NCBI RefSeq assembly: GCF_039596395.1
Contig: NZ_JBCNJT010000003.1
Location: forward strand, 186,001 to 250,000
DNA length: 64,000 nucleotides
DNA from: Fluviicola sp.
GTDB taxonomy: Bacteria; Bacteroidota; Bacteroidia; Flavobacteriales_D; Crocinitomicaceae
Direction of reading: 5' to 3'
This document shows, piece after piece, positions 31,796 through 41,301 of this stretch (the stretch's first letter is position 1; each line of letters opens with the position of its first letter). The notes beneath the pieces were generated by a model. It ran no database searches. It saw only the letters and a list, made by a program, of their open reading frames with translations, and was not told the origin of the DNA. The position numbers and the translations under genes are program-made.

Positions 31796-32458
31796 TTAGA
31801 ATGAGCCAAGCTTCGTTAACTTAGCTTTAACATCCTGGTCGATTTTAACATCTAATTTCGTGCCAAGCGGTAAAAAGACATCCACACGGGAACCGAATTT
31901 GATAAACCCGAATTCCTGGCCCGTTTCAGCCGTTTGACCTTCCTTTGCATAGTAACAGATTCTTCTTGCAACAGCACCGGCAATCTGGCGGAACAATACT
32001 TCCTGTCCGGATGAATGTTGAACCACCACCGTGCTTCGTTCGTTATCCGTAGAGCTTTTCGGATGCCATGCTACTAAGAAAAGCCCTTTGTGGTATTTCA
32101 CGTACTTGACAATTCCGCTGATCGGGAAGTAATTTGCATGCACGTTTAGCGGCGACATGAAAATAGAAACCTGGATACGGCGGTCTTTAAAATATTCGGT
32201 TTCTTCCACTTCTTCGATCACCACCACTTTTCCGTCAGCCGGACACAAAATGTCTGAATCTGTAAAAGTAAACGTGCGTTTCGGGATCCGGAAGAATTGT
32301 ATCACTAAATAAAGCATTACCAATGCTCCGGCAGATAATAATAAGAATAACCAAAGCCATTCTGTTTTTGTATACAGCCAGTAATTTCCCCATTGGATCA
32401 AGCCCAAGATGATTACTGCGATGATGATTGTAGTTGTTCCTTCCCTGTGGAGTGTCAT
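31796..32458 (-). CDS. psd: Phosphatidylserine decarboxylase proenzyme
   Basis: 220 residues, short (archaeal/Bacteroidota) type. There are two N-terminal hydrophobic helices, then 'DILCPADGKVVVIEEVEE', 'VSIFMSPLNVHANYFPISG', 'GQEFGFIKFGSRVDVFLP'. The Gly-Ser in FGS is the autocatalytic cleavage site that creates the pyruvoyl group. It makes phosphatidylethanolamine in the cytoplasmic membrane. It follows cdsA on the same strand by 9 bp, so phospholipid synthesis is clustered here. Confidence 0.92.
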   Translation of the reverse strand: MTLHREGTTTIIIAVIILGLIQWGNYWLYTKTEWLWLFLLLSAGALVMLYLVIQFFRIPKRTFTFTDSDILCPADGKVVVIEEVEETEYFKDRRIQVSIFMSPLNVHANYFPISGIVKYVKYHKGLFLVAWHPKSSTDNERSTVVVQHSSGQEVLFRQIAGAVARRICYYAKEGQTAETGQEFGFIKFGSRVDVFLPLGTKLDVKIDQDVKAKLTKLGSF

Positions 32459-32467
32459 GTTTTTGTG

Positions 32468-33349
32468 TTAACTAATGAGTGCCAAAAGTACGTATAAAAC
32501 GGGAGCTACGAATAGCATTGCGTCAATTCGGTCCAGAATTCCGCCGTGACCCGGGAGAATATTTCCGGAATCTTTGATGTTGATGGAACGTTTCAGCTTG
32601 CTTTCAAAAAGATCGCCCAGCGTAGCTAAAATACTGGCCAAAACAGATACTCCGGCAATAGCCAGGGCATTTTTGGTAGTGAAAGATCCCACGAAATAAA
32701 GAATGGCCAGCATGACAAGTGCAGCGCCGATCATTCCACCGATAAATCCTTCGCGGGTTTTCTTGGGAGAAACGCTTGGAATCAATGGCGTTTTCCCGAA
32801 TAAACGACCGAAAACGTATGCCAGTGTATCGTTCAGATAAATCGGCAATAACACGATCAGCAGCATTTGTTTGTCGAACTGGTTGGTCAGCGTGTATGCT
32901 ATTGCTAAAGTCCACATCGGTAAAACCGGGTAGAAAAAGTTGAATACAAACGGGCTTTTGAATACAAAGTCGATCTTTTCTTTTGTGAAGATCCAGAAAG
33001 ACAGAACAATGATCGTTACGATCAGGATTCCCCAAAGAATCAACGCAGCAGGAGTTTTAAGAAAGAAATCCCAGGCCGGGTTGTAGAGTAAGGGATAGAA
33101 GTCTTTTGCTGTTTGGATCAAAAGCGGCATGAACAAAGCGGTTACCAATAAAAGAGCCGGAAGTTTCATCGTGTGTTTATACGGGCTTTTCTTGCTCATT
33201 TCCGATAATTCATGGGTTCCGAGCATGGTAAACACATAGAAAACAAGATTCAGGATATTGGCATTGTTTCTCACATCGTATACGAAAGGAGTGAAAACCA
33301 CCATCAAAAATAAAGCCCCGAAAACGGAGCGTATCAATACATCTTTCAT
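32468..33349 (-). CDS. cdsA: Phosphatidate cytidylyltransferase
   Basis: 293 residues from the ATG at 33349 (a short upstream extension is not needed). Eight or so hydrophobic segments are visible. The CDP-DAG synthase signature is at the C-terminus: 'SKLKRSINIKDSGNILPGHG' followed by GILDRID, and 'SPKKTREGFIGGMIG' in the middle. It makes CDP-diacylglycerol for phospholipid synthesis. It sits directly upstream of psd and downstream of ftsH, with a hairpin between. Confidence 0.92.
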   Translation of the reverse strand: MKDVLIRSVFGALFLMVVFTPFVYDVRNNANILNLVFYVFTMLGTHELSEMSKKSPYKHTMKLPALLLVTALFMPLLIQTAKDFYPLLYNPAWDFFLKTPAALILWGILIVTIIVLSFWIFTKEKIDFVFKSPFVFNFFYPVLPMWTLAIAYTLTNQFDKQMLLIVLLPIYLNDTLAYVFGRLFGKTPLIPSVSPKKTREGFIGGMIGAALVMLAILYFVGSFTTKNALAIAGVSVLASILATLGDLFESKLKRSINIKDSGNILPGHGGILDRIDAMLFVAPVLYVLLALIS

Positions 33350-33360
33350 AGAAAAAAATA

Positions 33361-33390
33361 CCCCATAGCACATGTAATTCTGCTATGGGG
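33361..33390 (-). terminator. Hairpin between ftsH and cdsA
   Basis: CCCCATAGCA / TGCTATGGGG with a 10-nt loop, followed on the minus strand by TATTTTTTTC. It ends ftsH but lies only 11 bp before cdsA, so cdsA would need its own promoter inside this space or read-through. Confidence 0.8.
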
Positions 33391-33405
33391 TTATTTTAAA
33401 GTTTA

Positions 33406-35517
33406 TTACTCTTCTGAATTGTTCGAGTTGTCCAACGGTTCAATCGTCGGATTGATGATATTTGAGTCCTGATCCGTTTTAGTGTCTTCGTTCACCGGGT
33501 TCTCAGGATTGATATCAATAGTCGAATCGTCGCTTGGAGGATTGTTGATCGCTGTGTTCACTTCTTCTTCAGAATTCCACAGGCGTTTTCCGAAGATTTC
33601 TTCCAGGTCTTCCTTGAAGATCACTTCTTTTTCCAAAAGCTTATTCGCCAAAGCAGTCAGCTTGTCCTTATTCTCGGAAAGAATATTTAACGCACGCTGG
33701 TATTGCTCTTCGATCAGTTTACTCACCTCTTCGTCAATGATACGTGCTGTTTCATCCGAATATGGTTTTGTAAACGCATCACGTCCCTGGGAATCGTAGA
33801 AGGAAATATTTCCTACACGTTCGTTCAATCCGTAGATGGAAACCATGGCGTATGCTTGTTTGGTTACTTTCTCCAAATCGCTCAAAGCTCCCGTAGAGAT
33901 TTTTCCGAACATCAATTGCTCTGCAGCACGGCCTCCCAAAGCAGAACACATGTCATCGAGGATTTGCTCCGTAGTGGTGATTTGTCGTTCTTCCGGCAAA
34001 TACCACGCTGCTCCCAATGAACGTCCGCGAGGTACAATCGTTACTTTTACCAAAGGATGCGCATGTTCCAGTAACCAGGAAGTGGTTGCGTGACCCGCTT
34101 CGTGGAAAGCAATGGCGCGTTTCTCTTCTTTGGTAATGATCTTGTTTTTCTTTTCCAATCCACCGATAATACGGTCAACGGCATCTAAGAAATCCTGTCG
34201 TTCAACAAACTTCTTGTTCTTACGCGCTGCGATCAATGCAGCTTCGTTACACAAGTTTGCGATATCCGCTCCGGAGAATCCCGGTGTTTGCTTGCTCAGG
34301 AAGTCGATATCCATGTTCTTATCCAGCTTCAACGGCTTTAAGTGAACCTGGAAAATTTCCTTCCGTTCATTCAAATCCGGCATGTCTACATAGATCTGGC
34401 GGTCAAAACGACCTGCACGCATCAAAGCTGCATCCAGTACATCTGCGCGGTTGGTTGCTGCCAGAATGATTACCCCGGAGTTTGTTCCGAAACCATCCAT
34501 TTCTGTCAATAGTTGGTTCAGGGTGTTTTCGCGCTCGTCGTTGGAGTTGAATCCGTTGTTTTTCCCTCTTGCACGACCGATCGCATCGATCTCGTCGATG
34601 AAGATGATGGCAGGTGCTTTTTCTTTTGCCTGTCGGAATAAGTCACGCACACGGGATGCTCCGACCCCTACGAACATTTCCACGAAATCAGATCCGGAAA
34701 GCGAAAAGAAAGGAACTTTTGCTTCACCTGCTACGGCTTTTGCCAATAAGGTTTTACCGGTTCCCGGAGGGCCTACCAATAAAGCTCCTTTTGGAATTTT
34801 AGCTCCCAATTCGGTGTAGCGCTGCGGACTTCTTAAGAATTCCACAATTTCCTGGATCTCTTCTTTTGCTCCTTCCAAACCTGCAACATCTTTGAATGTT
34901 ACGTTGGTGGATTTTCCTTTTTCGTAAACCTGCGCACGGGATTTCCCGATGTTGAAGATCTGGCCTCCGGCACCGCCACCTCCGCCTGACATACGTCTCA
35001 TGACGAACACCCAGATCAGGACGATAATCAGAATCGGTAACAGGAAACCGATGATCGAACCGAAATAATCGCGTTCTTCAACCGGTGGAGCAGAAACAGT
35101 TGCTTTTCCTTTGGCTACCAAACGCTCGTTGATTTCATCCAGTTTGGTTTCAAAATTTCCAGCATCCACGATATCAATAGAGAAAACCGGTGCACTTTTT
35201 TGAGTGAAACCGTTGCTTTTCTTTTCCAGCGCCTTCTTAATGAACTTTAATTCACCTTTCGGATTCGGATTTGCCTTGATGGCCTTTTCACCGGCTTCGT
35301 TGATCTTGAAGTCAACACGCTTGTAGTTTACAATACGTGCGTCAGCAATCATGCTGGAATCCGCCAGGGAATAAAAGGTGTTGATGTTACGCAACTGAGC
35401 ATCTGAAGAACCATTGTAGTAAGCTGCAACGATGATTCCCAATACGATTACTGCATAAATCCAGTAGATCGCATAAGGATTCCTTTTCGGTTTGTTTGAA
35501 TTGTTATTTTCAGCCAT
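33406..35517 (-). CDS. ftsH: ATP-dependent zinc metalloprotease FtsH
   Basis: 703 residues. TM1 is at about 14-34, a periplasmic domain follows, and TM2 is at about 152-173. The AAA+ ATPase has Walker A GPPGTGKT at 249-256, Walker B 'IIFIDEID' near 304-311 and '[20 protein letters not shown]' as the second region of homology. Zinc motif HEAGH is at 472-476. The acidic Asn/Asp/Pro-rich tail is unusual but common in Bacteroidota. It degrades membrane and short-lived proteins. It follows rsfS by 6 bp, so the two are co-transcribed. Confidence 0.95.
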   Translation of the reverse strand: MAENNNSNKPKRNPYAIYWIYAVIVLGIIVAAYYNGSSDAQLRNINTFYSLADSSMIADARIVNYKRVDFKINEAGEKAIKANPNPKGELKFIKKALEKKSNGFTQKSAPVFSIDIVDAGNFETKLDEINERLVAKGKATVSAPPVEERDYFGSIIGFLLPILIIVLIWVFVMRRMSGGGGGAGGQIFNIGKSRAQVYEKGKSTNVTFKDVAGLEGAKEEIQEIVEFLRSPQRYTELGAKIPKGALLVGPPGTGKTLLAKAVAGEAKVPFFSLSGSDFVEMFVGVGASRVRDLFRQAKEKAPAIIFIDEIDAIGRARGKNNGFNSNDERENTLNQLLTEMDGFGTNSGVIILAATNRADVLDAALMRAGRFDRQIYVDMPDLNERKEIFQVHLKPLKLDKNMDIDFLSKQTPGFSGADIANLCNEAALIAARKNKKFVERQDFLDAVDRIIGGLEKKNKIITKEEKRAIAFHEAGHATTSWLLEHAHPLVKVTIVPRGRSLGAAWYLPEERQITTTEQILDDMCSALGGRAAEQLMFGKISTGALSDLEKVTKQAYAMVSIYGLNERVGNISFYDSQGRDAFTKPYSDETARIIDEEVSKLIEEQYQRALNILSENKDKLTALANKLLEKEVIFKEDLEEIFGKRLWNSEEEVNTAINNPPSDDSTIDINPENPVNEDTKTDQDSNIINPTIEPLDNSNNSEE

Positions 35518-35523
35518 AATTAA

Positions 35524-35901
35524 TTAATTCAAATTTGGAATATCTGTTCTGATAGCATCTGACCAGAGATCTTCCAATTCATAAAAATGTCTTGCATCCT
35601 TGTAGAAAATATGCGCTACAACACTTACATAATCCAGCAAAACCCACTCGGAAGTTGTTTTTCCTTCCTGGTGCCAGGGTTTTTCCTGTAATTCTTTACG
35701 GGTGTGTCTGGTTACAGTTGAGGCAATACCGTCAACCTGCACGCTGGATTCCCCGGAGCAAATGACGAAAAAGTCTGTAACTGCACTTGAAATGTTTCGT
35801 AGGTCTAATACAACGATGTCTTTCGCTTTGTTTTCTTGCATACCCTCAACGATAGCGTCGCAAAGTACTTTAGAATCTATGTCCTTTTTTAATTTATACA
35901 T
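35524..35901 (-). CDS. rsfS: Ribosomal silencing factor RsfS
   Basis: 125 residues from the ATG at 35901. It shows 'LCDAIVEGMQENKAKDIVVL', 'ITDFFVICSGES'-type motif (here VTDFFVICSGESSVQVDGIA), and 'WVLLDYVSVVAHIFYKDARH', the core of the Iojap/RsfS family. It binds the large ribosomal subunit protein L14 and blocks subunit joining in starvation. It is the first gene of the rsfS-ftsH unit, divergent from birA. Confidence 0.93.
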   Translation of the reverse strand: MYKLKKDIDSKVLCDAIVEGMQENKAKDIVVLDLRNISSAVTDFFVICSGESSVQVDGIASTVTRHTRKELQEKPWHQEGKTTSEWVLLDYVSVVAHIFYKDARHFYELEDLWSDAIRTDIPNLN

Positions 35902-35918
35902 TCGTAAATTTGTAAGTA

Positions 35919-35926
35919 CAAATCTA
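35919..35926 (-). promoter_or_regulatory. -7 box TAGATTTG for rsfS
   Basis: Perfect TAnnTTTG on the minus strand, 17 bp upstream of the rsfS start. Confidence 0.5.
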
Positions 35927-35982
35927 AGCATTTATTAGCTTGATTTGTGTGATTGTTAAATGCAAATACTTGTTAATAAAAC

Positions 35983-36744
35983 ATGATTGGTCAACAAATT
36001 ATCCAATTACATGAGGTAGACTCCACCAACAATTATGCTGCCAAGCTACTTTCGGAAGGTAAACTGACGCATGGAACTGTAATTTTGGCAGAGCACCAAA
36101 CAGCCGGGAGAGGGCAAAGAGGAAGAAACTGGCAGTCTGTGGGCGCTAAGCAGTTTACAGGAACCTATTTCCTGAAAACTGATTTTTTGTCAGTTGACCA
36201 CTTGTGTTACCTGAATATGGCCATTGCACTGGCTGTTCGCGACATGGTACAGTCGTTTACGCGCAGGAAAGCTGCTATCAAATGGCCGAACGATATTTTT
36301 ATCGGGAACCAGAAAATTGCCGGGATTTTGATCGAAACAAATTGGAAAAACGGACGGGTAGAAGGAGCAATCGTAGGAATAGGAGTAAATATTTCCCCGG
36401 TACAAAGCGTGGGTTATGCAACTTCTTTGGAAGAACTTTCTGGGAAATCTCCGGATGTACTGAGTGTTCTGGACGCATTGAGCAAGTCTATGAACGAATA
36501 TTACCACTATATCCAGCAAGCGGATTTCGACCGGTTGAAACACACTTATGAGTCCTTTTTATGGAAGAAAGACGAAGAAATTACCCTGGAAGAACGTCAG
36601 AATCCGGTTCCGTTTACCGGAATTATCCGTGGAGTGGACCAAATCGGGAATTTATTGGTAGAGAAAGATGGTGTGGTATTGATCTATCACAACCAGGAAT
36701 TGAATTTTGAAGCGAATTACGGGAAAGCAATTCCGAATTCATAA
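35983..36744 (+). CDS. birA: Biotin-[acetyl-CoA-carboxylase] ligase
   Basis: 253 residues, the class without N-terminal HTH. It has the ligase loop GRGQRGRNW at 42-50, 'KWPND' at 100-104 and 'KIAGILIE' at 111-118; the C-terminal SH3-like domain is at about 200-250. It attaches biotin to the carrier protein of acetyl-CoA carboxylase and related enzymes. It does not act as a repressor because it lacks the HTH. It is divergent from rsfS, with about 80 bp between starts. Confidence 0.93.
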   Translation: MIGQQIIQLHEVDSTNNYAAKLLSEGKLTHGTVILAEHQTAGRGQRGRNWQSVGAKQFTGTYFLKTDFLSVDHLCYLNMAIALAVRDMVQSFTRRKAAIKWPNDIFIGNQKIAGILIETNWKNGRVEGAIVGIGVNISPVQSVGYATSLEELSGKSPDVLSVLDALSKSMNEYYHYIQQADFDRLKHTYESFLWKKDEEITLEERQNPVPFTGIIRGVDQIGNLLVEKDGVVLIYHNQELNFEANYGKAIPNS

Positions 36745-36752
36745 AAAAAACA

Positions 36753-36780
36753 GTAGGGACGCGAGGCATCGCGTCCCTAC
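36753..36780. terminator. Bidirectional terminator between birA and SRPBCC gene
   Basis: 12-bp stem GTAGGGACGCGA / TCGCGTCCCTAC, loop GGCA. It sits between two converging genes. Confidence 0.85.
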
Positions 36781-36792
36781 GATAATGTATTT

Positions 36793-37191
36793 TTATTCAA
36801 ATTGTTTTTGAAGATTTTTCGTCATTACCCCAAACAGGTTTGACAGTGGCTTTTCAACCATCATTTTCATGAACATGTTGATGTGTGCTTCGAATTCAAG
36901 ATGACCTTCACAGGTTGCGCCGGTTTCCTTCAGAATGATTGATAAAGTATATTTGAACGGTGCTTTTTCACCGGATTCCATCACGATTTTGGTATACGGT
37001 TCTTTCGATACGTAGATCAAAGGAATTACAATTCCTCCCTGTGCTTTGAAAGAACAGCCTTTTTCATCCGCCTGGAAATCCGAGATCTTATCCTGAGGCA
37101 ATAAATGCTGGAAGTTCTTTGCTTCCGAAAGAAATTCAAATACTTTTTGTGCCGAAGCATTTACCGGTGAAGCATCCGTTTTTAATAACAT
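36793..37191 (-). CDS. SRPBCC (START-like) lipid/hydrophobic-ligand-binding protein
   Basis: 132 residues from the ATG at 37191. It shows 'ASAQKVFEFLSEAKNFQHLLP' at the start, 'GCSFKAQGGIVIPLIYVSKEP' in the beta sheet and the long C-terminal helix 'NMFMKMMVEKPLSNLFGVMTKNLQKQF', the helix-grip fold. It probably binds a hydrophobic ligand. It lies 4 bp downstream of pyrE on the same strand and is presumably co-transcribed with it. Confidence 0.82.
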   Translation of the reverse strand: MLLKTDASPVNASAQKVFEFLSEAKNFQHLLPQDKISDFQADEKGCSFKAQGGIVIPLIYVSKEPYTKIVMESGEKAPFKYTLSIILKETGATCEGHLEFEAHINMFMKMMVEKPLSNLFGVMTKNLQKQFE

Positions 37192-37195
37192 ATCC

Positions 37196-37837
37196 TTAGT
37201 TTTTCCAATTGTCAGGATTGATTTTCCATTCACGTAACGAATCTATGTCAGAATCTGTCACGTAATCAGATTTCAATGCCTGGTCAATCAGGTGGTCGTA
37301 ATCTGTCAATGTAACGAACGGACATTCTGCATTTGCGAAGTTTTTCATGGAGATATCAAAACCATAGGTAAAGATTGCTACCAGTCCTTTTACTTCCAGG
37401 CCTGCTTCTTTCAATGCTTTCACAGCCTGCAAGCTGCTTCCGCCGGTAGAGATCAAATCTTCGATAACCACCACACGCTGACCTTTCTCAAAATGACCTT
37501 CGATCATATTTCCCATTCCATGTGCTTTCGCCGAACTGCGAACATAGATGAAAGGAATTCCCAATTCCTGCGCCACCAATGCACCTTGTGCAATTCCTCC
37601 TGTTGCAACTCCTGCAATAATATCCGGTTTCCCGAAATGTTCCAGGATGGCATCTGCGTATCCCTGACGAATGTATGTTCTGATTGCAGGAAAAGAAAGT
37701 GTAATCCTGTTATCGCAATATATTGGGGATTTCCAACCTGAAGCCCATGTAAAAGGAGAATTTGGTTGTAATTTTACTGCTTTAATTTGTAGCAAAAATT
37801 CCGCTACTTTTAGTGCTCGATCTTTATTTAAAATCAT
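37196..37837 (-). CDS. pyrE: Orotate phosphoribosyltransferase
   Basis: 213 residues from the ATG at 37837; the extension upstream overlaps the divergent gene. The PRPP-binding loop VVVIEDLISTGGSS is at 122-135, with 'VATGGIAQGALVAQELGIPF' before it and 'SPFTWASGWKSPIYCDNR' at the front. It forms OMP from orotate and PRPP in pyrimidine synthesis. Its start codon is 7 bp from that of the NUDIX gene, so both 5' regions overlap. Confidence 0.93.
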   Translation of the reverse strand: MILNKDRALKVAEFLLQIKAVKLQPNSPFTWASGWKSPIYCDNRITLSFPAIRTYIRQGYADAILEHFGKPDIIAGVATGGIAQGALVAQELGIPFIYVRSSAKAHGMGNMIEGHFEKGQRVVVIEDLISTGGSSLQAVKALKEAGLEVKGLVAIFTYGFDISMKNFANAECPFVTLTDYDHLIDQALKSDYVTDSDIDSLREWKINPDNWKN

Positions 37838-37841
37838 ACTG

Positions 37842-37849
37842 CAAATGTA
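37842..37849 (-). promoter_or_regulatory. -7 box TACATTTG for pyrE, overlapping NUDIX start codon
   Basis: Perfect TAnnTTTG on the minus strand, ending 4 bp before the pyrE ATG. It covers the ATG (37845-37847) of the divergent NUDIX gene. Normal spacing would place the transcript start at the pyrE start codon, giving a leaderless message. Confidence 0.45.
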
Positions 37850-38453
37850 CAAAGTTTTTATGGATAATTCGGTTATTGAATTTTTGGATTCGTCGGAAAA
37901 AGTACCTTCCAAGAGGTATGACCTGGTCCGTAATTCCCTGGAAAATGATTTGTCTATCCTCCTGGATGAGTTTGATTTTTCCCGTTCAAACGGTTGTTTG
38001 TTAGTGATTTATGAAGATTTGGAACTGGCGCTGAATAAAGTTTTCCACGGGTATGAATTTATGGATGCAGCCGGAGGAATAGTAAAGTGTGATCGGCGGT
38101 ATTTATTTATTGAACGACATGGAATGTGGGATATTCCCAAAGGAAAACTGGACTCAGATGAGCAACCCTGGGAGGCAGCGGTTCGCGAAATTGAAGAAGA
38201 ATGCGGAATTTCAGGGCCCGTGATCGATCACCTGCTGGGAATTACTTTTCATACTTATTCCTACATGGGAAGGCCAACGATCAAGAAAAACTGGTGGTAT
38301 GCTCTTAATTATTCCGGTTCCATGGAGGTGTTTCCGCAGGAAGAAGAATCGATTACTCAGGCGATCTGGATCGAAAAAGAGGAGTGGAAAATGATCCGTG
38401 AGAATACCTATGATTCGATTAAAGAGGTGTTGGATATGGCAGCGGATTTTTAA
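37845..38453 (+). CDS. NUDIX-domain hydrolase
   Basis: 202 residues from the ATG at 37845; the next Met is five codons on. The Nudix box at 100-122 begins GKLDSDEQPWEAAVREIEEE and ends CGI, matching G-x5-E-x7-REUXEEXGU. The N-terminal 75 residues precede the core. It cleaves nucleoside diphosphates linked to another group; the substrate is unknown. It is divergently paired with pyrE. An alternative start at the second Met (37860) would separate it from the pyrE promoter. Confidence 0.9.
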   Translation: MYKVFMDNSVIEFLDSSEKVPSKRYDLVRNSLENDLSILLDEFDFSRSNGCLLVIYEDLELALNKVFHGYEFMDAAGGIVKCDRRYLFIERHGMWDIPKGKLDSDEQPWEAAVREIEEECGISGPVIDHLLGITFHTYSYMGRPTIKKNWWYALNYSGSMEVFPQEEESITQAIWIEKEEWKMIRENTYDSIKEVLDMAADF

Positions 38454-38523
38454 ATTATCAATGATTAAATATCAATTGTCAAAGGGGCACATCTTGCTCA
38501 TTTAAATCGCTGAGAATTGATAA

Positions 38524-39180
38524 TTAATCAATAATGCGGTGTTTCTGCGCAATTTTTACGGCTTCGATTTTGTTGTGTGCCTGTAGCTTGCTGTAAATAT
38601 TTTCGATGTGTTTGCGGACTGTGGAAGGGGAAATGATCAGGTTTTCGGCAATTTGCTTGTAGTCCATTCCTTTGCTCAACTGGTTCAGCACGTCTATTTC
38701 ACGGGGAGAGAGTTCCGGTTTTTCAAGGTCGGATTTGAGCTCTTCAGGTTTGAGCGGATTTCTTAATAATCTCAGTGCTTTCAGTGCGATTCCGGATGAC
38801 ATGGGAGCTCCGCCTTCTACAATGGATAAAATACTTTGAAGCAGGATACGCGGATTTTCGTCTTTCAATAAATAGCCGTTTGCACCCGCAAGGATTGCCT
38901 GGAAGATGGATTCTTCGTCATCGAGCACAGTCAGCATAATGATTTTGATGTGCGGATAGCGTTCGGAAATAATCCGTGTGGTTTCGATCCCGTCCATTTC
39001 GGGCATTTGAATGTCCATAAGGATTACATCCACGGTGGTATCTTCAGCAAGCTTTTCAAGAAATAATTTCCCGTTGAATGCATGGAATTTAAATTTCAAT
39101 TCTCCCGGGAAAAGGGCTAGTTTTTCCTGGATGGATTTAGCTAAAAAAGCGTTGTCTTCGGCTACTGCAATTCTTATCAT
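38524..39180 (-). CDS. NarL/FixJ-type response regulator
   Basis: 218 residues from the ATG at 39180. The receiver domain has acidic Glu/Asp near the start ('VAEDN'), phospho-acceptor Asp in 'VILMDIQMPEMDG', Thr in 'MLTVLDD' and Lys in 'LLKDENPR'. A LuxR-type HTH follows: 'LSPREIDVLNQLSKGMDYKQ' and 'STVRKHIENIYSKL'. It lies after the histidine kinase gene on the same strand, 112 bp apart, and is the natural partner of that kinase. Confidence 0.9.
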   Translation of the reverse strand: MIRIAVAEDNAFLAKSIQEKLALFPGELKFKFHAFNGKLFLEKLAEDTTVDVILMDIQMPEMDGIETTRIISERYPHIKIIMLTVLDDEESIFQAILAGANGYLLKDENPRILLQSILSIVEGGAPMSSGIALKALRLLRNPLKPEELKSDLEKPELSPREIDVLNQLSKGMDYKQIAENLIISPSTVRKHIENIYSKLQAHNKIEAVKIAQKHRIID

Positions 39181-39188
39181 GATTGAGT

Positions 39189-39245
39189 TCAACTATTCAA
39201 AAGGTTCTAAAAGAGTTCAAAAAGTTCAATTAAACGATTCAACTT
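39189..39245 (+). repeat. TTCAA-rich intergenic repeat
   Basis: Several GTTCAA/TTGAAC units with short A/T spacers, like the stretches at 20060-20120, 41223-41301 and 54239-54286. It is a dispersed intergenic feature of unknown role. Confidence 0.5.
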
Positions 39246-39292
39246 TTGAACTTCTCACAAAAGTGAAACCTTTTGTGAGATTATCCAATACG

Positions 39293-41185
39293 TCAAATGC
39301 CGAATGTACATGAAATCGTGGTTCCATTTTCTGCGGTCTTCAGTTCAAATTCACCGGCCATCTGTTCGCAGCGGTAGCGCATGTTTTGCAATCCGTTTCC
39401 GCTCCCGTCTTTGGTTTTCATTCCTTTTCCGTTATCACTGATGGAAACGGCAACCTTATTCTGCTTTTCTTCCAGCAAAATCCGGATTGCTGTCGCTTCT
39501 GCATGTTTTAAAGTGTTTTGGATCGATTCCTGGATGATGCGGTACAAGTTTAGCAATTCCGTCGATTTTAAGGGGTAATTCTCCCGCAATTGATTGTTGA
39601 TCTCAATCGGAAGCGGAATTTTACTTTTGATACTTTCCAGTCGTGTGAGAAGTGTTTGAATGCTTCCGTCTTCGGAATTCATGGCCCAGATCGTGCTTCG
39701 CAATTCCTGCATGGTATTCCTTCCGAAATCGCTGAGATCGTGAAGTTTGGAATTCAGTTGCTCGTTTGCTTCGTCGAGATAGGAAAGATTGTCGATGGAG
39801 GAGATCAGGTAAGTAATCTGCGATCCCACATTGTCGTGTAATTCCCTGGAAATACTGAGTTTTTGATCGTTCAGTTGTTTCTCACGCAGGTAATGTTCTT
39901 CCTGTCTGGTACGGATCAGTTCTTCTTTGGCGATTTTCCGTTTGTGCCGGAAGAACAGGAAAACTACTACGAATAGCAGTAGCAAGGTCACGGAAACTCC
40001 GAGCCAGATTGCCTGGTACAATTGGTTTTTGGCATTTTTGGCTTCGCTTTCTGCCAAGGCACGCTCGTTCTTTTCCAACTCGTATTTCCCGAATACATCT
40101 GCAATGAGCTCATTTCCCTGGAAAATAGAAACACTGTCCTGGTAGTTGTTTTTCAGAACTAAATATTCCGAGGCTTTCTGGAAGTTTTTCCGTTTGAGTT
40201 CCAAATCGGCCAATCCGTTGTAGGCATTCATGATCTGCCTGTAGGATTTGGTTTCCTTCACCAGTTTCAACCCGTAATTCAGGTAGAAATCAGCAGAATC
40301 GGTTTGATTCAGGTCTGCAAAAGAGTTCCCGATATTCACGGCGATGATTCCTTCACCGGTTTTGGAATGCAGTTTTTTGTAGAGCTTTAAGGCCTGCTGG
40401 TAATATTTGAGGCCGAGGTCGGTGTTTTTGGCGGCACGTTCTACCACTCCCAATCCCTGGTAAACCATTGCAAGTTGTTCGGGCTGGTTCATTTCTTTGG
40501 CGATCGGAACTGCCTTCAGGTACATTTCACGTGCTTTATCGAATTGCTTCAATTTCTGGTAACAGGATCCCAGGTTGCCGTAGTTAGAAATCTGGACCAA
40601 TTTATTATCCGTCCGAATGGCAATTTCATGCACGTCCAGCTGCATTTTCAGTGCTTCCTTTATAAAACCTCCCGCTTCCAGTACGTTGGCACTGTTTTGA
40701 TAAATCTGCAACAAGGTGTTTTCGTCACCGAGGATCTTTGCAAAATAAATCGCGCGATTATAGGATTGCTGAGCTTTCTTGTATTGACCCAATTCGTAGT
40801 AGCCATTTCCCAATTTCGCGTAAGAAGAGATCATGCCAGTGGTATCCTGTAAACGCTTGCGGATTTCCAGTGCTTTGTAATTCAGTTCCACCGATTTTTG
40901 GAAATTCCCGGTGGTGAGAAAAGGCATGGAGTAATCGTTGTAGGTATTCGCCAAAAGAGCGTCGTCGTTGAGTGTTTTTGCCAGTTTCAGGGATCTGGAC
41001 CCAAACCCGATTGCTTTTTTGGCATCCGAACGAAAGTAATAGAACGTAAGGTCGTTGAGTAGCTGCACTTGTTCTTTTCCCTGTTTTTTAGGAATCAAAC
41101 GCTCCAGCGAATCCAGCTGTTGCTGTGTTTGTGCCATTAAAGATCCGGTGGTGAGGAACAGGATGCAACCGATCAGTAACTTCAT
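39293..41185 (-). CDS. TPR-containing membrane sensor histidine kinase
   Basis: 630 residues from the ATG at 41185 (signal peptide to SLMAQ). About eight TPR/Sel1-like repeats occur at 40-400, for example 'YAKLGNGYYELGQYKKAQQS' and 'YGNLGSCYQKLKQFDKAREM'. A TM helix (LGVSVTLLLLFVVVFLFFRH) and a short coiled coil follow. Then HisKA_3 has the phospho-acceptor His in 'SISRELHDNVGSQITYLISS' and a HATPase C-terminal domain with 'GSGNGLQNMRYR'. It senses an envelope signal by the TPR region and phosphorylates the response regulator next to it. Confidence 0.9.
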   Translation of the reverse strand: MKLLIGCILFLTTGSLMAQTQQQLDSLERLIPKKQGKEQVQLLNDLTFYYFRSDAKKAIGFGSRSLKLAKTLNDDALLANTYNDYSMPFLTTGNFQKSVELNYKALEIRKRLQDTTGMISSYAKLGNGYYELGQYKKAQQSYNRAIYFAKILGDENTLLQIYQNSANVLEAGGFIKEALKMQLDVHEIAIRTDNKLVQISNYGNLGSCYQKLKQFDKAREMYLKAVPIAKEMNQPEQLAMVYQGLGVVERAAKNTDLGLKYYQQALKLYKKLHSKTGEGIIAVNIGNSFADLNQTDSADFYLNYGLKLVKETKSYRQIMNAYNGLADLELKRKNFQKASEYLVLKNNYQDSVSIFQGNELIADVFGKYELEKNERALAESEAKNAKNQLYQAIWLGVSVTLLLLFVVVFLFFRHKRKIAKEELIRTRQEEHYLREKQLNDQKLSISRELHDNVGSQITYLISSIDNLSYLDEANEQLNSKLHDLSDFGRNTMQELRSTIWAMNSEDGSIQTLLTRLESIKSKIPLPIEINNQLRENYPLKSTELLNLYRIIQESIQNTLKHAEATAIRILLEEKQNKVAVSISDNGKGMKTKDGSGNGLQNMRYRCEQMAGEFELKTAENGTTISCTFGI

Positions 41186-41222
41186 GAAACTCTTTTTGAA
41201 TGGGTTACGAAAATAATTAAAA

Positions 41223-41301
41223 TGTTCAAAGAGTTCAAGATTGTTCCAGGAGTTCAATCTTATTGGGGGTTTTGAACCTGGAACTTTTTAAACTTTTGAA
41301 C
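41223..41301. repeat. TTCAA-rich intergenic repeat
   Basis: Multiple GTTCAA, TTGAAC and TTCAAG units upstream of the sensor kinase, comparable to the repeat near 20060. There is no coding potential. Confidence 0.5.
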
